NCBI GenBank assembly: GCA_028712695.1
Contig: JAQTQZ010000002.1
Coordinates: forward strand, 105,477-169,476
Origin: Methylovulum sp.
GTDB lineage: Bacteria; Pseudomonadota; Gammaproteobacteria; Methylococcales; Methylomonadaceae
Direction: 5' to 3'
DNA length: 64,000 nucleotides
Below the pieces are notes generated by a model. It had not been told where the DNA came from. It saw nothing but the letters and a program-made list of their open reading frames with translations, and did no database searches. Numbering within the stretch: the stretch's first letter is position 1; each line of letters opens with the position of its first letter. Below are positions 1 through 9,527 of this stretch, one piece after another. The position numbers and the translations under genes were made by a program.

Positions 1-1
1 T

Positions 2-136
2 TGCGGTGTGTGTTGTTTATTAAATCTTGCGGCAGCTACTGGCATTGCATATTATTTACTGGCATTTAAACTTTATCGGCTAATCTTAAAATTCTTATGC
101 GTAATGATAAAAAAAACTGTGATCTTTGTGGCTTAG
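2..136 (+). CDS. C-terminal tail of an upstream membrane protein (partial)
   Basis: An open frame enters from the left edge and stops at 134-136. It encodes about 44 residues, mostly hydrophobic (a Leu/Ala/Ile/Tyr-rich stretch, then basic residues), which looks like the last membrane segment of a protein. It overlaps the start of the next gene by about 40 bases. A second frame also enters from the edge and stops at 67-69, so the choice rests only on composition. No family can be named. Confidence 0.25.
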   Translation, partial: CGVCCLLNLAAATGIAYYLLAFKLYRLILKFLCVMIKKTVIFVA

Positions 137-285
137 TGGTCGAAGTCGATGGCTTTAAATTACGCACGAAAGATAGCGATAAGCAATTTTGTTGCGAAGG
201 CTGCAAGGGCATTTATGAAATGTTGCACGGCGATGATGTTTTAACCGAGTCTGATAAGCCAGATAAGCCAGATAAGCCAGATTAA
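97..285 (+). CDS. stand-alone metal-binding protein, P-type ATPase N-terminal domain type
   Basis: A 62-residue cysteine-rich protein with CDLC near residue 8 and an FCCEGC cluster near residues 31-36. The spacing matches the metal-binding domain (PF12156 type) normally fused to the N-terminus of FixI/CcoI-type heavy-metal ATPases. Here it is a separate protein a little over 1 kb upstream of the ATPase gene, so it may deliver or sense metal for that pump. The C-terminus is a run of SDKP/DKP repeats, probably a flexible tail. The family match is by motif pattern; the chaperone role is inferred from context. Confidence 0.7.
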   Translation: MRNDKKNCDLCGLVVEVDGFKLRTKDSDKQFCCEGCKGIYEMLHGDDVLTESDKPDKPDKPD

Positions 286-316
286 CCATTTTATTATCTA
301 AACAAAGGAAATTAAT

Positions 317-628
317 ATGTCGCACATACATGGCAAGCAGCTAATGCAAAGCATGGGTGAAAACCACAACGCAATGGGAAAAAGCCTTGTTAAAGGTTCC
401 GTAACTACCGCTACCGTCCATACAGGAGCAAAATTGATGAAAAATATTACTAAACACCCCGCTTTAGTCTTTGGCTTAGGTGTTCTCACCGGCTACTTGA
501 TTTACAAATACCGTAAAGAAATCATTGCCAGCACCACCAAAGCAGTTGATGTCGGCAAAGATTTCGTCCTGCAGCAAAAAGAGAGCTTGGAAGATATTGT
601 TGCAGAAACCCAAGAAGGCAATGATTAA
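317..628 (+). CDS. small single-span membrane protein of the metal-export cluster
   Basis: A 103-residue protein with a His/Met-rich N-terminus, one hydrophobic segment near residues 51-65 (ALVFGLGVLTGYLIYKY), and a basic-then-acidic helical tail. It resembles YtxH/DUF5132-like small proteins found beside HMA-type metal ATPases, but no specific family is certain. An AAGGAAA ribosome site precedes the ATG by a few bases. It lies between the metal-binding protein gene and a hairpin terminator at 661-694, so it may be the last gene of a short transcript. Its function is unknown; the neighbours suggest metal handling at the membrane. Confidence 0.65.
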   Translation: MSHIHGKQLMQSMGENHNAMGKSLVKGSVTTATVHTGAKLMKNITKHPALVFGLGVLTGYLIYKYRKEIIASTTKAVDVGKDFVLQQKESLEDIVAETQEGND

Positions 629-660
629 TAGCGTGACGGCTTATTAAAGCTTTTGATAAG

Positions 661-694
661 CGGGCATTCCTACTCGCAAGGCTTGCCCGTTTTT
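661..694 (+). terminator. intrinsic terminator
   Basis: CGGGCA (661-666) pairs with TGCCCG (684-689) and is followed by a T-rich run. It lies 33 bases after the stop codon of the 103-residue membrane protein gene and about 30 bases before the next gene, so part of the transcription of the first genes probably ends here. Confidence 0.6.
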
Positions 695-722
695 ATTTAA
701 CTTTTGTTTGTTTTAACTTTAT

Positions 723-1337
723 ATGGCTATCCAGAAACAATTTGTTTTACGTTACCGCGAAGAGGGGCACATCCGTTTTGAAATCCCTGCCCAGTTTTGT
801 GAGCCAAACACCGCCAAAGCATTGACGGCTACGCTTTTAAAGTTAGAGGGTGTTTATCGGGTCGCACTTTATGCCAGCCAAAAAAAACTCTCCATCCGTT
901 ACCAAGAAACTGTTTGTGATTTTAAGACCTTGGCAAAGTCCCTATACCGGATTATTGCCGAATTAGATCAAAAAGCACCCGTTACAAAAAGGGAAACAGC
1001 AATCGGCAAATTGCCATCAATCAAAACCAAACTCAAGAATTCAAGCGTCGGCAAGTGGTTCAACCAAAAATACACCGACACTAAAGAAACCATAGAAGCC
1101 GCTAAAATTTTAACTAAAGTCGGCATGAAGCAACAAAAATCCCTGCTCAATAATCCCGAAAAGGCGATGATTGATTTCTTCAATGACATGCTGGTGATTT
1201 TTTTGATCAAGCTGCATTGGGAACACATCACTAAAGCCTGGATTCCCAACCCGTTAAAGTACCGCTATGAATGGCTGGCGGTGTTCTATATGTTCTTTTT
1301 ACTGATGCGCTCGCGTAACCCAAAACAACCAAAGTAA
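723..1337 (+). CDS. HMA-fold-like protein lacking metal cysteines
   Basis: A 204-residue protein. Residues about 5-85 have the size and beta-alpha pattern of a heavy-metal-associated (HMA) domain (HIRFEIP, then LEGVYRVALYASQKKLSIRY) but no CxxC, matching the 'HMA2' class of degenerate domains. The middle is basic and helical. The C-terminal part has a hydrophobic segment (WLAVFYMFFLLM) that could span or touch the membrane. It precedes the P-type ATPase gene by about 70 bases. Proteins like this often sit next to Cu/heavy-metal ATPases; the function is unknown and a scaffold or regulator role is inferred only. Confidence 0.6.
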   Translation: MAIQKQFVLRYREEGHIRFEIPAQFCEPNTAKALTATLLKLEGVYRVALYASQKKLSIRYQETVCDFKTLAKSLYRIIAELDQKAPVTKRETAIGKLPSIKTKLKNSSVGKWFNQKYTDTKETIEAAKILTKVGMKQQKSLLNNPEKAMIDFFNDMLVIFLIKLHWEHITKAWIPNPLKYRYEWLAVFYMFFLLMRSRNPKQPK

Positions 1338-1406
1338 CAACGTTGTCTTGTTGCCGCCTATTTCTCCAAAAATGTCACTCAACGCTTTATTTTTACAGGT
1401 CTAGCA

Positions 1407-3851
1407 ATGGATATGATGCCGACTTACCAAAATTTCAGCCTGGTCCACCAACTCAAAAGACGTATCCGCATTATTGCCCCCGCGTTAAAACGTGATCCTG
1501 AACGCGGTTACATTTTTGAAATCCTGCTAAAAAAACGCCATGAAATCAAACGGGTACGCTCAATATTTGCGTTAGGCTCAGTAGTGATTGAGTTTGATCC
1601 CAAACGCCTGCCTAAAGCAAACCTATTAATCATGCTCGATGCTATTTTGGGCAATATGGGAGGCAAGGGCACTCTCGGTGCAAACCAACCCAAAGCGCTT
1701 ACCGGGCCATTAAAGGAAATTGATCTGGCAGTTGAAGGTATGACCTGTGCTTCGTGTGCATTATTGCTGGAAATGGTGTTGAAGCGTGACCCAAAAATAA
1801 AACAGGCCAGCGTCAATTTTGGCACGGAAACCTTGACTGTCCACGGGCAATTAAGCAAAGAAGATGTTTGCGCCTGCATCGAAAGCTTAGGCTATAAAGC
1901 CTATCCAATGGACACGCTCTCGCAACGCAAAAAAATAATTGAAAAAGAACAGTTTCGGATTGAGTCCGCACGGCATCGTTTGCTCTGGTCGGCAATTTTA
2001 AGTGCACCGGTTATTGCTGTTGCCATGTCCATGACCCAATCCCGCCCGCTGCATTGGCTGCAATTTCTGCTGGCAACGCCGGTGGTGTTCTGGTCAGGAA
2101 AGCCCTTTTTTGACAAAGCCCTCCGTCTGGCCAAGCACCGCGCCGCCAACATGGACTCTTTAATCGCGTTAGGCGTAGGCTCTGCCTATTTATACAGCTT
2201 GCCGACTTTTTTCCTGCGCCGGGGCCATGTCTATTTTGAGGCGGCAGCGGCAATCATCACTTTTGTGCTGTTAGGGCGTTATCTGGAAGAAAAGGCCAAA
2301 GGCAAAGCGGGCGAAGCGATCCGGCAATTGGTCGATTTGCAGCCGCAGACTGCCACGCTATTGAAAGACGACCAAGAATTCACCGTCGATGCAGACAGTT
2401 TGCAGGTTGGCGATGTGCTGCTGATCCGGCCTGGGGAAAAAATCCCGGCCGATGGCGTCATTATCCACGGCATTTCCACGGTCGACGAATCGATGGTGAC
2501 TGGCGAAAGCATGCCGGTGGTCAAAGAAATCGGCGGCCGCGTCATTGCTGGCTGTGTCAACGGCACCGGCGTGTTACGGGTTAAAGTCACCGCAGTGGGT
2601 ATGGATACCGTGCTGGCGGGCATCGTCCATATGATCGACCAAGCCCAATCCGCCAAACTGCCCATCCAAAAGCAAGTCGATAAAATTTCCGCCGTGTTCG
2701 TCCCCAGTGTCATGGCAATCTCCGGCCTGACGTTTGTCGGTTGGATGATGGCCGGTGCACCATTTGCGCTGGCTTTTGGCAATGCCATCACCGTATTGTT
2801 GATTGCCTGCCCGTGTGCCCTAGGTTTGGCAACCCCGGCGGCGATTATGGTCGGCACTGGTCAAGCGGCTAAAAAAGGGATTTATATCCGCAACGGTGAA
2901 AGCTTGGAAATCGCCGCAAAGCTAAATGTCATCGTCTTTGACAAAACCGGCACGATTACCGAAGGCAAGCCAAAAGTCAGCGACTTTCTAAAACTGTCGC
3001 GGTTGGGCCAAGATAAAATCATCATGCTGGCGGCATCGGCGGAACATAATTCCGAGCATTTTTTGGGTAGGGCCATCGTTGATTATGCCCGCGAACAGGC
3101 CATCGCCCTTAAAGAAAGCAGCCATTTTTACAGCGAAACAGGGCGCGGCATCCTCGCCGAAATTGACGGCAAAACCGTCTTGCTGGGCAATCAAGCGTGG
3201 CTGGATGAACAGCAAGTGGCGATTCCAGGCTTGCTGGAAGCTGCCCGACACTATTCGGAGCAAGGAAAAACCCCCGTGTTCATGGCCGTCAACGGCAAAG
3301 AAGCCGCTGTTTTCGGCATTGCCGACAAACCTAAAGAACACGCCCTGGAAGCCATCGCCAAACTGCACAAACTTGGCATTGAAACGCTAATGGCAACTGG
3401 CGACACCGAACGCACCGCGCATTACATTGCCGCCCAAGTCGGCATTGGACAAGTCATTGCCAACGCAAAACCAGAACAAAAACTGGCGATCATCGAAGCC
3501 TTGAAAGCCCAAGGGAAACTAGTCGGCATGATAGGTGACGGTGTAAATGACGCCCCCGCCTTGACTGCCGCCAGCGTCGGTTTTGCAATTGGCAGCGGCA
3601 CCGATATTGCGATTGAGTCTGCCGACCTGACCTTGGTGCAGGGCGACATCACCAAAGTCGCGGACGCCATTGGCTTAAGCAAAGACACTATTGTGATTAT
3701 CAAACAAAATTTATTCTGGGCATTCGCCTATAACACCATTGCCATTCCAGTCGCGGCAATGGGACGGCTCAACCCGATGCTGGCCTCTGCCGCGATGGCC
3801 TTAAGCTCAGTATCGGTGGTTGTCAATTCATTACGCTTAAGTCGGAGGTAG
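1407..3851 (+). CDS. copA: heavy-metal (probably copper) translocating P1B-type ATPase
   Basis: An 814-residue inner-membrane pump using ATP to export soft metal ions. Residues 1-100 form a degenerate HMA-like domain without cysteines; a true HMA domain follows with GMTCASC near 111-117. Later come TGES near 365, the CPCALG transport site near 467, the phosphorylated aspartate in DKTGT near 512 and GDGVNDAP near 710. The CPC motif points to Cu(I)/Ag(I) as the usual substrate class. Odd point: the conserved SEHP motif of P1B ATPases reads SEHF here (near 549-552), keeping the histidine but losing the proline. The SafE-like gene starts 8 bases after its stop, so they are probably cotranscribed. 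It could instead be the CcoI-type pump serving cytochrome oxidase assembly. Confidence 0.9.
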   Translation: MDMMPTYQNFSLVHQLKRRIRIIAPALKRDPERGYIFEILLKKRHEIKRVRSIFALGSVVIEFDPKRLPKANLLIMLDAILGNMGGKGTLGANQPKALTGPLKEIDLAVEGMTCASCALLLEMVLKRDPKIKQASVNFGTETLTVHGQLSKEDVCACIESLGYKAYPMDTLSQRKKIIEKEQFRIESARHRLLWSAILSAPVIAVAMSMTQSRPLHWLQFLLATPVVFWSGKPFFDKALRLAKHRAANMDSLIALGVGSAYLYSLPTFFLRRGHVYFEAAAAIITFVLLGRYLEEKAKGKAGEAIRQLVDLQPQTATLLKDDQEFTVDADSLQVGDVLLIRPGEKIPADGVIIHGISTVDESMVTGESMPVVKEIGGRVIAGCVNGTGVLRVKVTAVGMDTVLAGIVHMIDQAQSAKLPIQKQVDKISAVFVPSVMAISGLTFVGWMMAGAPFALAFGNAITVLLIACPCALGLATPAAIMVGTGQAAKKGIYIRNGESLEIAAKLNVIVFDKTGTITEGKPKVSDFLKLSRLGQDKIIMLAASAEHNSEHFLGRAIVDYAREQAIALKESSHFYSETGRGILAEIDGKTVLLGNQAWLDEQQVAIPGLLEAARHYSEQGKTPVFMAVNGKEAAVFGIADKPKEHALEAIAKLHKLGIETLMATGDTERTAHYIAAQVGIGQVIANAKPEQKLAIIEALKAQGKLVGMIGDGVNDAPALTAASVGFAIGSGTDIAIESADLTLVQGDITKVADAIGLSKDTIVIIKQNLFWAFAYNTIAIPVAAMGRLNPMLASAAMALSSVSVVVNSLRLSRR

Positions 3852-3859
3852 GAATACAA

Positions 3860-4699
3860 ATGGATCACTCTATGATGGATCATAGTATGCACGGCATGGC
3901 CGATATGGGCATGGCAAGCGGCGGCTTTGATTATACCCTGGCGTTTGTTGCCGGATTTTTAGGGAGCGGGCATTGCTTAGGGATGTGCGGGGCGCTGGTG
4001 TCGGGTTATTTTATGAATGCCGGCAAAAACAGCTCGTACCTGCCTTATTTTCTGTACCAGATTGCCCGAATTTCAGTGTATACGCTGGTCGGTTTTGCCG
4101 CCGCCTCGCTAGGCGTGGTGATCGTGTCCAGTGGCCTGTTCGGTAAAGTCCAAAGCCTGCTGCAAATGTTCATCGGGTTAGTCGTTATTCTATTGGCGTT
4201 CGGCATATTAGGCTGGATTCCATGGCAGGGTTCGATCAGGCTGTTGCCCATGAAGTGGTTGCGCAAAGGTTATAGCAGCTCACGAACCAAAGGCCCGCTC
4301 ATCGGCAGCCTGTTTGCCGGCCTGTTAAATGGCATGATGCCTTGCCCGCTGACTTTTGCGATGGCGGTAAAAGCCACCTCAGCACCTAGCATTTATGAAG
4401 GTGGCGCACTGATGCTGGCGTTTGGTGCGGGCACTTTGCCAATGATGCTGTTTATCAGCGTCGCGTTCGGGAAAATAAACGCCCATATCCGCGGCCTGAT
4501 GCTTAAAACAGCGGCTTTAATCATGGTGTTTATGGGCTACAACACGTTTTACCGGGGCTTGAGCTTTTATGCCGACGAAAACTTCAAGCACCACAACTAT
4601 TTTAATATCTTGAAAGAACGGATTGATGAGCTAATTGCCTACTTATCGCAAATAGTCAGTTATTTTTCAGACCTCGTGACCAACATCCAAAACATGTAG
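3860..4699 (+). CDS. sulfite exporter TauE/SafE-family (UreH-like) membrane protein
   Basis: A 279-residue multi-span inner-membrane protein. The N-terminus is Met/His-rich (MDHSMMDHSMHGM), followed by GSGHCLGMCG, the signature of the UreH-like branch of the TauE/SafE family. A second conserved stretch, NGMMPCPLTFAMAV, lies in the middle. In many proteobacteria this gene type sits beside copper ATPases and cbb3-oxidase assembly genes and is thought to move metal or metal-related substrates. It follows the ATPase gene at 8 bases, preceded by a GGAGG-like ribosome site. Transport of copper or nickel is inferred from context. Confidence 0.8.
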   Translation: MDHSMMDHSMHGMADMGMASGGFDYTLAFVAGFLGSGHCLGMCGALVSGYFMNAGKNSSYLPYFLYQIARISVYTLVGFAAASLGVVIVSSGLFGKVQSLLQMFIGLVVILLAFGILGWIPWQGSIRLLPMKWLRKGYSSSRTKGPLIGSLFAGLLNGMMPCPLTFAMAVKATSAPSIYEGGALMLAFGAGTLPMMLFISVAFGKINAHIRGLMLKTAALIMVFMGYNTFYRGLSFYADENFKHHNYFNILKERIDELIAYLSQIVSYFSDLVTNIQNM

Positions 4700-4731
4700 G
4701 CGTCGGTTATCGGACAAGGTTTTGCCTCGAA

Positions 4732-4876
4732 TTACCGAAGAGCACGCACACAGACTGGTTGTTTCAAATTTTCATAGCTCAAATAACTCGCAAAGGTGGC
4801 CACTGATATTTCAGCTGCCGCCACAGAATTTCGATCAAGTTCAGTTCTGGACTGTGGCAAGTAATGTAAAACCACC
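4732..4876 (-). pseudogene. IS630-family transposase C-terminal fragment, frameshifted
   Basis: Read on the minus strand from about 4876, the frame gives FYITCHSPELNLIEILWRQ, the conserved DDE C-terminal motif of IS630 transposases. A one-base frameshift near 4786 moves the reading to ASYLSYENLKQPVCVRALR and a stop at 4732-4734. The N-terminal three quarters of the transposase are absent, so this is a dead remnant. It abuts an ISAs1-type remnant in the opposite orientation. Confidence 0.75.
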
Positions 4877-4893
4877 CCACAGTGCATAGTGGA

Positions 4894-5114
4894 CACGTCA
4901 ACGCCCACACATTGCCTAACGTTTTCCAGTCAGTCCCCCATGCTTACGCGGAAGGAACCGATAAGGGTCATAGCCGGTTGGAAATCCGCCGTTACTGGAT
5001 TACCGGAGACCTGCCCACCTTGCCAAAAGCCAATTTATAGCCGGGCTTGCGCAGCATCGGCACGGTCAAACGACGCTTGGCTGATTGCCGTACAATTAAC
5101 CAGTCATTTTGCGT
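4894..5114 (+). pseudogene. ISAs1-family transposase internal fragment with nonsense codon
   Basis: The plus-strand frame gives HAYAEGTDKGHSRLEIRRYW then ITGDLPTLPKANL, matching the 'KGHGRIETRRYW' region that is typical of ISAs1 (H-repeat) transposases. A TAG at 5037-5039 stands where the family usually has Trp (TGG), after which PGLRSIGTV continues in the same frame. Both ends are missing. This is a decayed internal piece and not an active element. Confidence 0.75.
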
Positions 5115-5149
5115 AACGCGCCGATAACCAATACCAATCATTCCGGTTT

Positions 5150-6007
5150 TTACACCAGATAATTCACCAATAAACCAACAAACACCGCGAAGCCAAACCA
5201 ATTGCTGTTTAAAAAAGCCTTAAAGCAATCCGCTTTTTGGCGATGGAAAATCAGTTTTTGCTGGTAAACCGACAAGCCTGCGGCAATTAGCACGCCCAGA
5301 TAATAAGATAACTTTAACTGCGCCATCAACCCGATCATAATCAATAATCCGATGATGAGCAGCTGCAACAACGCCATGATCTGCCGGTCATAATCGCCAA
5401 ACAAAATAGCCGTGGATTTAACGCCAATTTTGAGATCATCTTCCTTATCGACCATCGCATACATCGTATCGTAAACCAAAGCCCAGAGCATGACCGCCAA
5501 ATACATCACCCAAGCCACGCCAGGAATACCTCCGGTTTGGGCGGCAAAAGCCATCGGCACGGCCCAGCCAAAAGCCATGCCCAAGTACGCTTGTGGCAAA
5601 TGCGTGTAACGTTTCATAAACGGGTAGCTAGCGGCCAGAAATGCGCCGATAAACGACAATAGAATGGTGCGGGCATTCATCAACAGCACCAAACCAAAAG
5701 CTGTTAGGCAAAGCACTGCAAACACCATCAGAGCTTCCTTTGGTTTCACCTTGCCTGCGGCGATGGGCCGTTGTTTGGTGCGTTCGACATGGGGGTCAAA
5801 ATCGCGGTCGGCATAGTCATTGATGACACAACCGGCGGCACGCATCAGCACCACGCCCAACACAAACACCGTGACCACCAAACTATCCGGGTTGCCCTCG
5901 CCAGCCACCCACAAGGCCCATAAGGTCGGCCACAATAAAATCAAAGTGCCGATAGGCCGGTCGAAACGTGCTAACAACCAATATTGCTTAAGTCTTTCCA
6001 TCATCAT
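5150..6007 (-). CDS. ubiA: 4-hydroxybenzoate octaprenyltransferase
   Basis: A 285-residue inner-membrane prenyltransferase that attaches the polyprenyl tail to 4-hydroxybenzoate in ubiquinone synthesis. The first Asp-rich motif is NDYADRDFD near residues 63-71, and the second is in [19 protein letters not shown] near 185-205. Several hydrophobic spans and the normal family length support the call. It starts with three consecutive Met codons at 6007; which one is used is not clear. It is divergent from arsC, with about 67 bases between the two starts, so the promoters share this gap. No chorismate lyase gene (ubiC) is adjacent; the sequence downstream is transposon debris. Confidence 0.93.
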   Translation of the reverse strand: MMMERLKQYWLLARFDRPIGTLILLWPTLWALWVAGEGNPDSLVVTVFVLGVVLMRAAGCVINDYADRDFDPHVERTKQRPIAAGKVKPKEALMVFAVLCLTAFGLVLLMNARTILLSFIGAFLAASYPFMKRYTHLPQAYLGMAFGWAVPMAFAAQTGGIPGVAWVMYLAVMLWALVYDTMYAMVDKEDDLKIGVKSTAILFGDYDRQIMALLQLLIIGLLIMIGLMAQLKLSYYLGVLIAAGLSVYQQKLIFHRQKADCFKAFLNSNWFGFAVFVGLLVNYLV

Positions 6008-6074
6008 TTTTCAACAGTTCATTTTTGTTAGATGCTATTATAACGGCTTTATTTTTGATAAGGGCTTATCCACG

Positions 6075-7027
<953 letters not shown>

Positions 7028-7105
7028 CATTAATGCCCGGCCTTACTACACCGCATCGGCTGCCATTTTAATCAATTTGCGCGTGCCACATCCCGGAAAC
7101 CCAAC

Positions 7106-7468
7106 ATGAACATCAAACCGATTTATTATTACGCTATTGCGCTGATTGGTTTTTTTGGGCTGTTCTCGTTATTGATGCTTTGGCATACAATTTTGGCACC
7201 CTCATCCCGAATGCCTGTCACGCTAATTTTATTAATGACGGTCACCCCATTGCTGTTGCCGATGCGTGGTTTTTTGGCACACAATTTTAAAAGCTGCGCA
7301 TGGGAAGCTTATATCAGCTTAATTTACTTTATTCACGGTGCCCAAGAAATTTATGCCAGTCCAGACACGCGGCTTTACGCCGCGCTGGAAATTGTGCTGA
7401 GCCTGATGCTGTTTTTTGGCGCAACATTTTATGTCCGTTATGCAGGAAAAAACGCTAACCATGGCTGA
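7106..7468 (+). CDS. DUF2069 membrane protein
   Basis: A 120-residue inner-membrane protein with about four hydrophobic segments. Size, topology and position between wrbA and hda match the DUF2069 family of gammaproteobacteria, whose function is unknown. Its last 8 bases overlap the hda start, so the two are translationally coupled. The conserved link to hda is notable, but no functional connection is established from the sequence. Confidence 0.8.
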   Translation: MNIKPIYYYAIALIGFFGLFSLLMLWHTILAPSSRMPVTLILLMTVTPLLLPMRGFLAHNFKSCAWEAYISLIYFIHGAQEIYASPDTRLYAALEIVLSLMLFFGATFYVRYAGKNANHG

Positions 7469-8189
7469 ACAACTTTCCCTAAGCTTTGAATTTCGTGCAA
7501 ATAAGACGTTTGATGATTTTTTTCCTGGTATCAACCAAGAAATTGTCACGCACTTAAAAAATTTCTTGCTTAACGATGAAGAGCAACAAATCTTTATTTG
7601 CGGAAAATCGGGCCTAGGCAAAACACACTTGTTGCAAGCTTGTTGCCATCAGGCGCATAAACAAAAATTGAGCGCGTTTTATTTCGCCCTGTCCGATAAG
7701 GGGTTACCTGATCCGGCATTGCTGATTGGCTTGGACAAATTTGACCTCGTTTGCTTTGACAATATTGATTACATTGCGGGCGATCCGGTTTGGGAGCAAG
7801 CTTTCTTCAATTTTTTTAACCTGCACCGCAGTAGCGGCCACAAGCTTATTTTATCTGCAGCTGGTGTGCCCAATAAAATGGCTATCCAATTAGCCGATCT
7901 TAAATCCCGGCTTAATTGGGGACTCACCTTAAAATTAAAGCCGTTACCGGACACCGACAAAATCACCGCATTAATTTTTAAAGCAAACCAACTTGGTTTT
8001 GCCATCACGCCACAAGCGGGCCAATTTTTATTGGCGCATTACGATCGGGATCTAGTCAATTTATGGGCGCTGTTGGACAAGCTAGACCGTGCCTCGTTAG
8101 CCGCCAAATGCAAATTGACCCTCCCTTTTTTAAAGAAATTTCTGCGTCAAGAAGGTGTCGGCGAACAAAACACCTATCCCTCCCAGTGA
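7461..8189 (+). CDS. hda: DnaA regulatory inactivator Hda
   Basis: A 242-residue AAA+ protein homologous to the DnaA ATPase domain. With the DNA-polymerase sliding clamp it stimulates hydrolysis of DnaA-bound ATP and so prevents re-initiation of replication. The N-terminus carries a clamp-binding motif (QLSLSF at residues 4-9). Walker A is CGKSGLGKTHLLQA, Walker B is LVCFDNIDYIAG. ATG 7461 is chosen because it places the clamp motif at the N-terminus as in the family; it overlaps the end of the DUF2069 gene by 8 bases. An upstream in-frame ATG (7416) would add 15 residues. Confidence 0.92.
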   Translation: MAEQLSLSFEFRANKTFDDFFPGINQEIVTHLKNFLLNDEEQQIFICGKSGLGKTHLLQACCHQAHKQKLSAFYFALSDKGLPDPALLIGLDKFDLVCFDNIDYIAGDPVWEQAFFNFFNLHRSSGHKLILSAAGVPNKMAIQLADLKSRLNWGLTLKLKPLPDTDKITALIFKANQLGFAITPQAGQFLLAHYDRDLVNLWALLDKLDRASLAAKCKLTLPFLKKFLRQEGVGEQNTYPSQ

Positions 8190-8198
8190 AGGCTTATA

Positions 8199-8226
8199 CC
8201 CTAAGCGGATTAAATAATGCTTAGGG
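8199..8226. terminator. inverted repeat between convergent hda and DUF3455 genes
   Basis: CCCTAAGC (8199-8206) and GCTTAGGG (8219-8226) form a perfect 8-bp stem 9 bases after the hda stop. It lacks a clear T-run on the plus side, so it is a plausible but weak terminator between converging transcripts. Confidence 0.4.
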
Positions 8227-8269
8227 CACGCGCTTAAAGTTTATTAATAAAAAATAATTATTAATTAAA

Positions 8270-8809
8270 TCAGTTTGTTAACTCTATTATTCTGCTATAA
8301 AAAACATAGTCTGCGGTATAGGCGACCCGCCGTTCACCACCTAAATGATTGGCATCGCAACCTGACACAGGCGGCAAACCACCCTGCGTATTAATCCGGT
8401 TAATAAAACTGGTTTTGGCAAACGGGCTATCGCCCTTATGCCCGACAACTTTGACCAGTAACCAGGTAATGGCCGAACTGGGCGCCATATCTGCCTTAGC
8501 CATTATTTTTCCTTGCACACGGCTGCCTTCTTTATATTCCCAAACGGGGCCTTTAAAATGTTTACCAACAATTTGTCCTTGGTTGTCGAATAGTCGGGCG
8601 TCGGGAGCCTGTATCTGCCATAAATAACTGCCTTGATTAACAGTGCACTGATAAATCTGGTCACCTTTTGCATGAACTGTCAAAAAAGCGGTATGCCCAT
8701 CGGGCACTTTAATTTGCTCAGGTATTTGAACAGCCGTGCCAGGACAGGCATGGCTGATATAAGGCAACATCGCTGCCAAAAGAATTATTTTTTTAATTTT
8801 CTTAATCAT
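8270..8809 (-). CDS. secreted DUF3455 protein
   Basis: A 179-residue exported protein. MIKKIKKIILLAAML...SHA is a signal peptide with cleavage near residue 20. The body matches DUF3455: GDQIYQCTV, then WQIQAPDARLFDNQGQIVG, HFKGPVWEYKEGS, ITWLLVKVV, INRINTQGGLPPVSGC and YTADYVFY. Function of the family is unknown. ATG 8809 is chosen because it begins the signal peptide; an upstream in-frame ATG at 8839 lies inside the preceding gene. It starts 4 bases after the dehydrogenase gene stop, so the two are probably one transcript. Confidence 0.85.
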   Translation of the reverse strand: MIKKIKKIILLAAMLPYISHACPGTAVQIPEQIKVPDGHTAFLTVHAKGDQIYQCTVNQGSYLWQIQAPDARLFDNQGQIVGKHFKGPVWEYKEGSRVQGKIMAKADMAPSSAITWLLVKVVGHKGDSPFAKTSFINRINTQGGLPPVSGCDANHLGGERRVAYTADYVFYSRIIELTN

Positions 8810-8813
8810 AAAG

Positions 8814-9515
8814 TCACCATGCCATCGGTTTGCCGTCATATTTAATGAAACTGCCTGATTGGGCGAGCGAAAAATTGGCTATTACAGCACGCATACCGGC
8901 AACACTTTCTTCAGCTTCAATTAACGCATTTGTGCCACCCATATCAGTTTTGACCCAACCCGGATGCAGGATCAACACACCAACACCCAACTTATTTAGA
9001 TCTATCGACAAGCTCTTCATCGCCGCATTAAGCGCCGCTTTGCTGGAACGGTATAAAATGCTGCCACCGCTGGTGTTATCGGCGATGCTGCCCATTAAGC
9101 TGCTGATATTGACCAGCAATTTTTTATCGCTACGCTGAAGTTGCGGTAAAAACGCCTCGGCCATTTTTACCGGCGCCTGCGTATTGATCCGCAAGGTTTC
9201 AGTCCAGACTTGATAATCCAATTGCCCGAAGCCGTGGTCTTGGCTATCACCGTAAACACCCGCATTATTAATCAGCACATCAATGCTGTGTCCTGACAGT
9301 TGTTGCGCTAACGTATCAATTTGATCAAAATCCACCACATCCAAATTTTGCACTTGTATGTTCCGGTATTTCTCCGCCAACTTAACCAAATCCTGAGCTT
9401 GTCCAAGATTACGACAACAGGCGATCACGCTCCAGCCGTCCTTGGCATATTGCCTGCAAAACTCCAAGCCCAAGCCCAAGCCACGATTAGCACCGGTAAT
9501 CAAAACAGTCGTCAT
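8814..9515 (-). CDS. short-chain dehydrogenase/reductase (SDR)
   Basis: A 233-residue Rossmann-fold oxidoreductase. The cofactor loop TGANRGLGLGLEFC is at the N-terminus, NNAG is near residue 80, the serine is in NISSLMGSI, and the active-site YRSSK has the Tyr-x-x-x-Lys pair. It resembles the carbonyl reductase / CsgA-like subgroup acting on small aldehydes or ketones with NAD(P)H; substrate unknown. ATG 9515 has a GGGGGT ribosome site at good distance; the ATG at 9527 directly abuts the T-run of the sodB terminator and is less likely. Confidence 0.88.
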   Translation of the reverse strand: MTTVLITGANRGLGLGLEFCRQYAKDGWSVIACCRNLGQAQDLVKLAEKYRNIQVQNLDVVDFDQIDTLAQQLSGHSIDVLINNAGVYGDSQDHGFGQLDYQVWTETLRINTQAPVKMAEAFLPQLQRSDKKLLVNISSLMGSIADNTSGGSILYRSSKAALNAAMKSLSIDLNKLGVGVLILHPGWVKTDMGGTNALIEAEESVAGMRAVIANFSLAQSGSFIKYDGKPMAW

Positions 9516-9527
9516 ATTTACCCCCAT

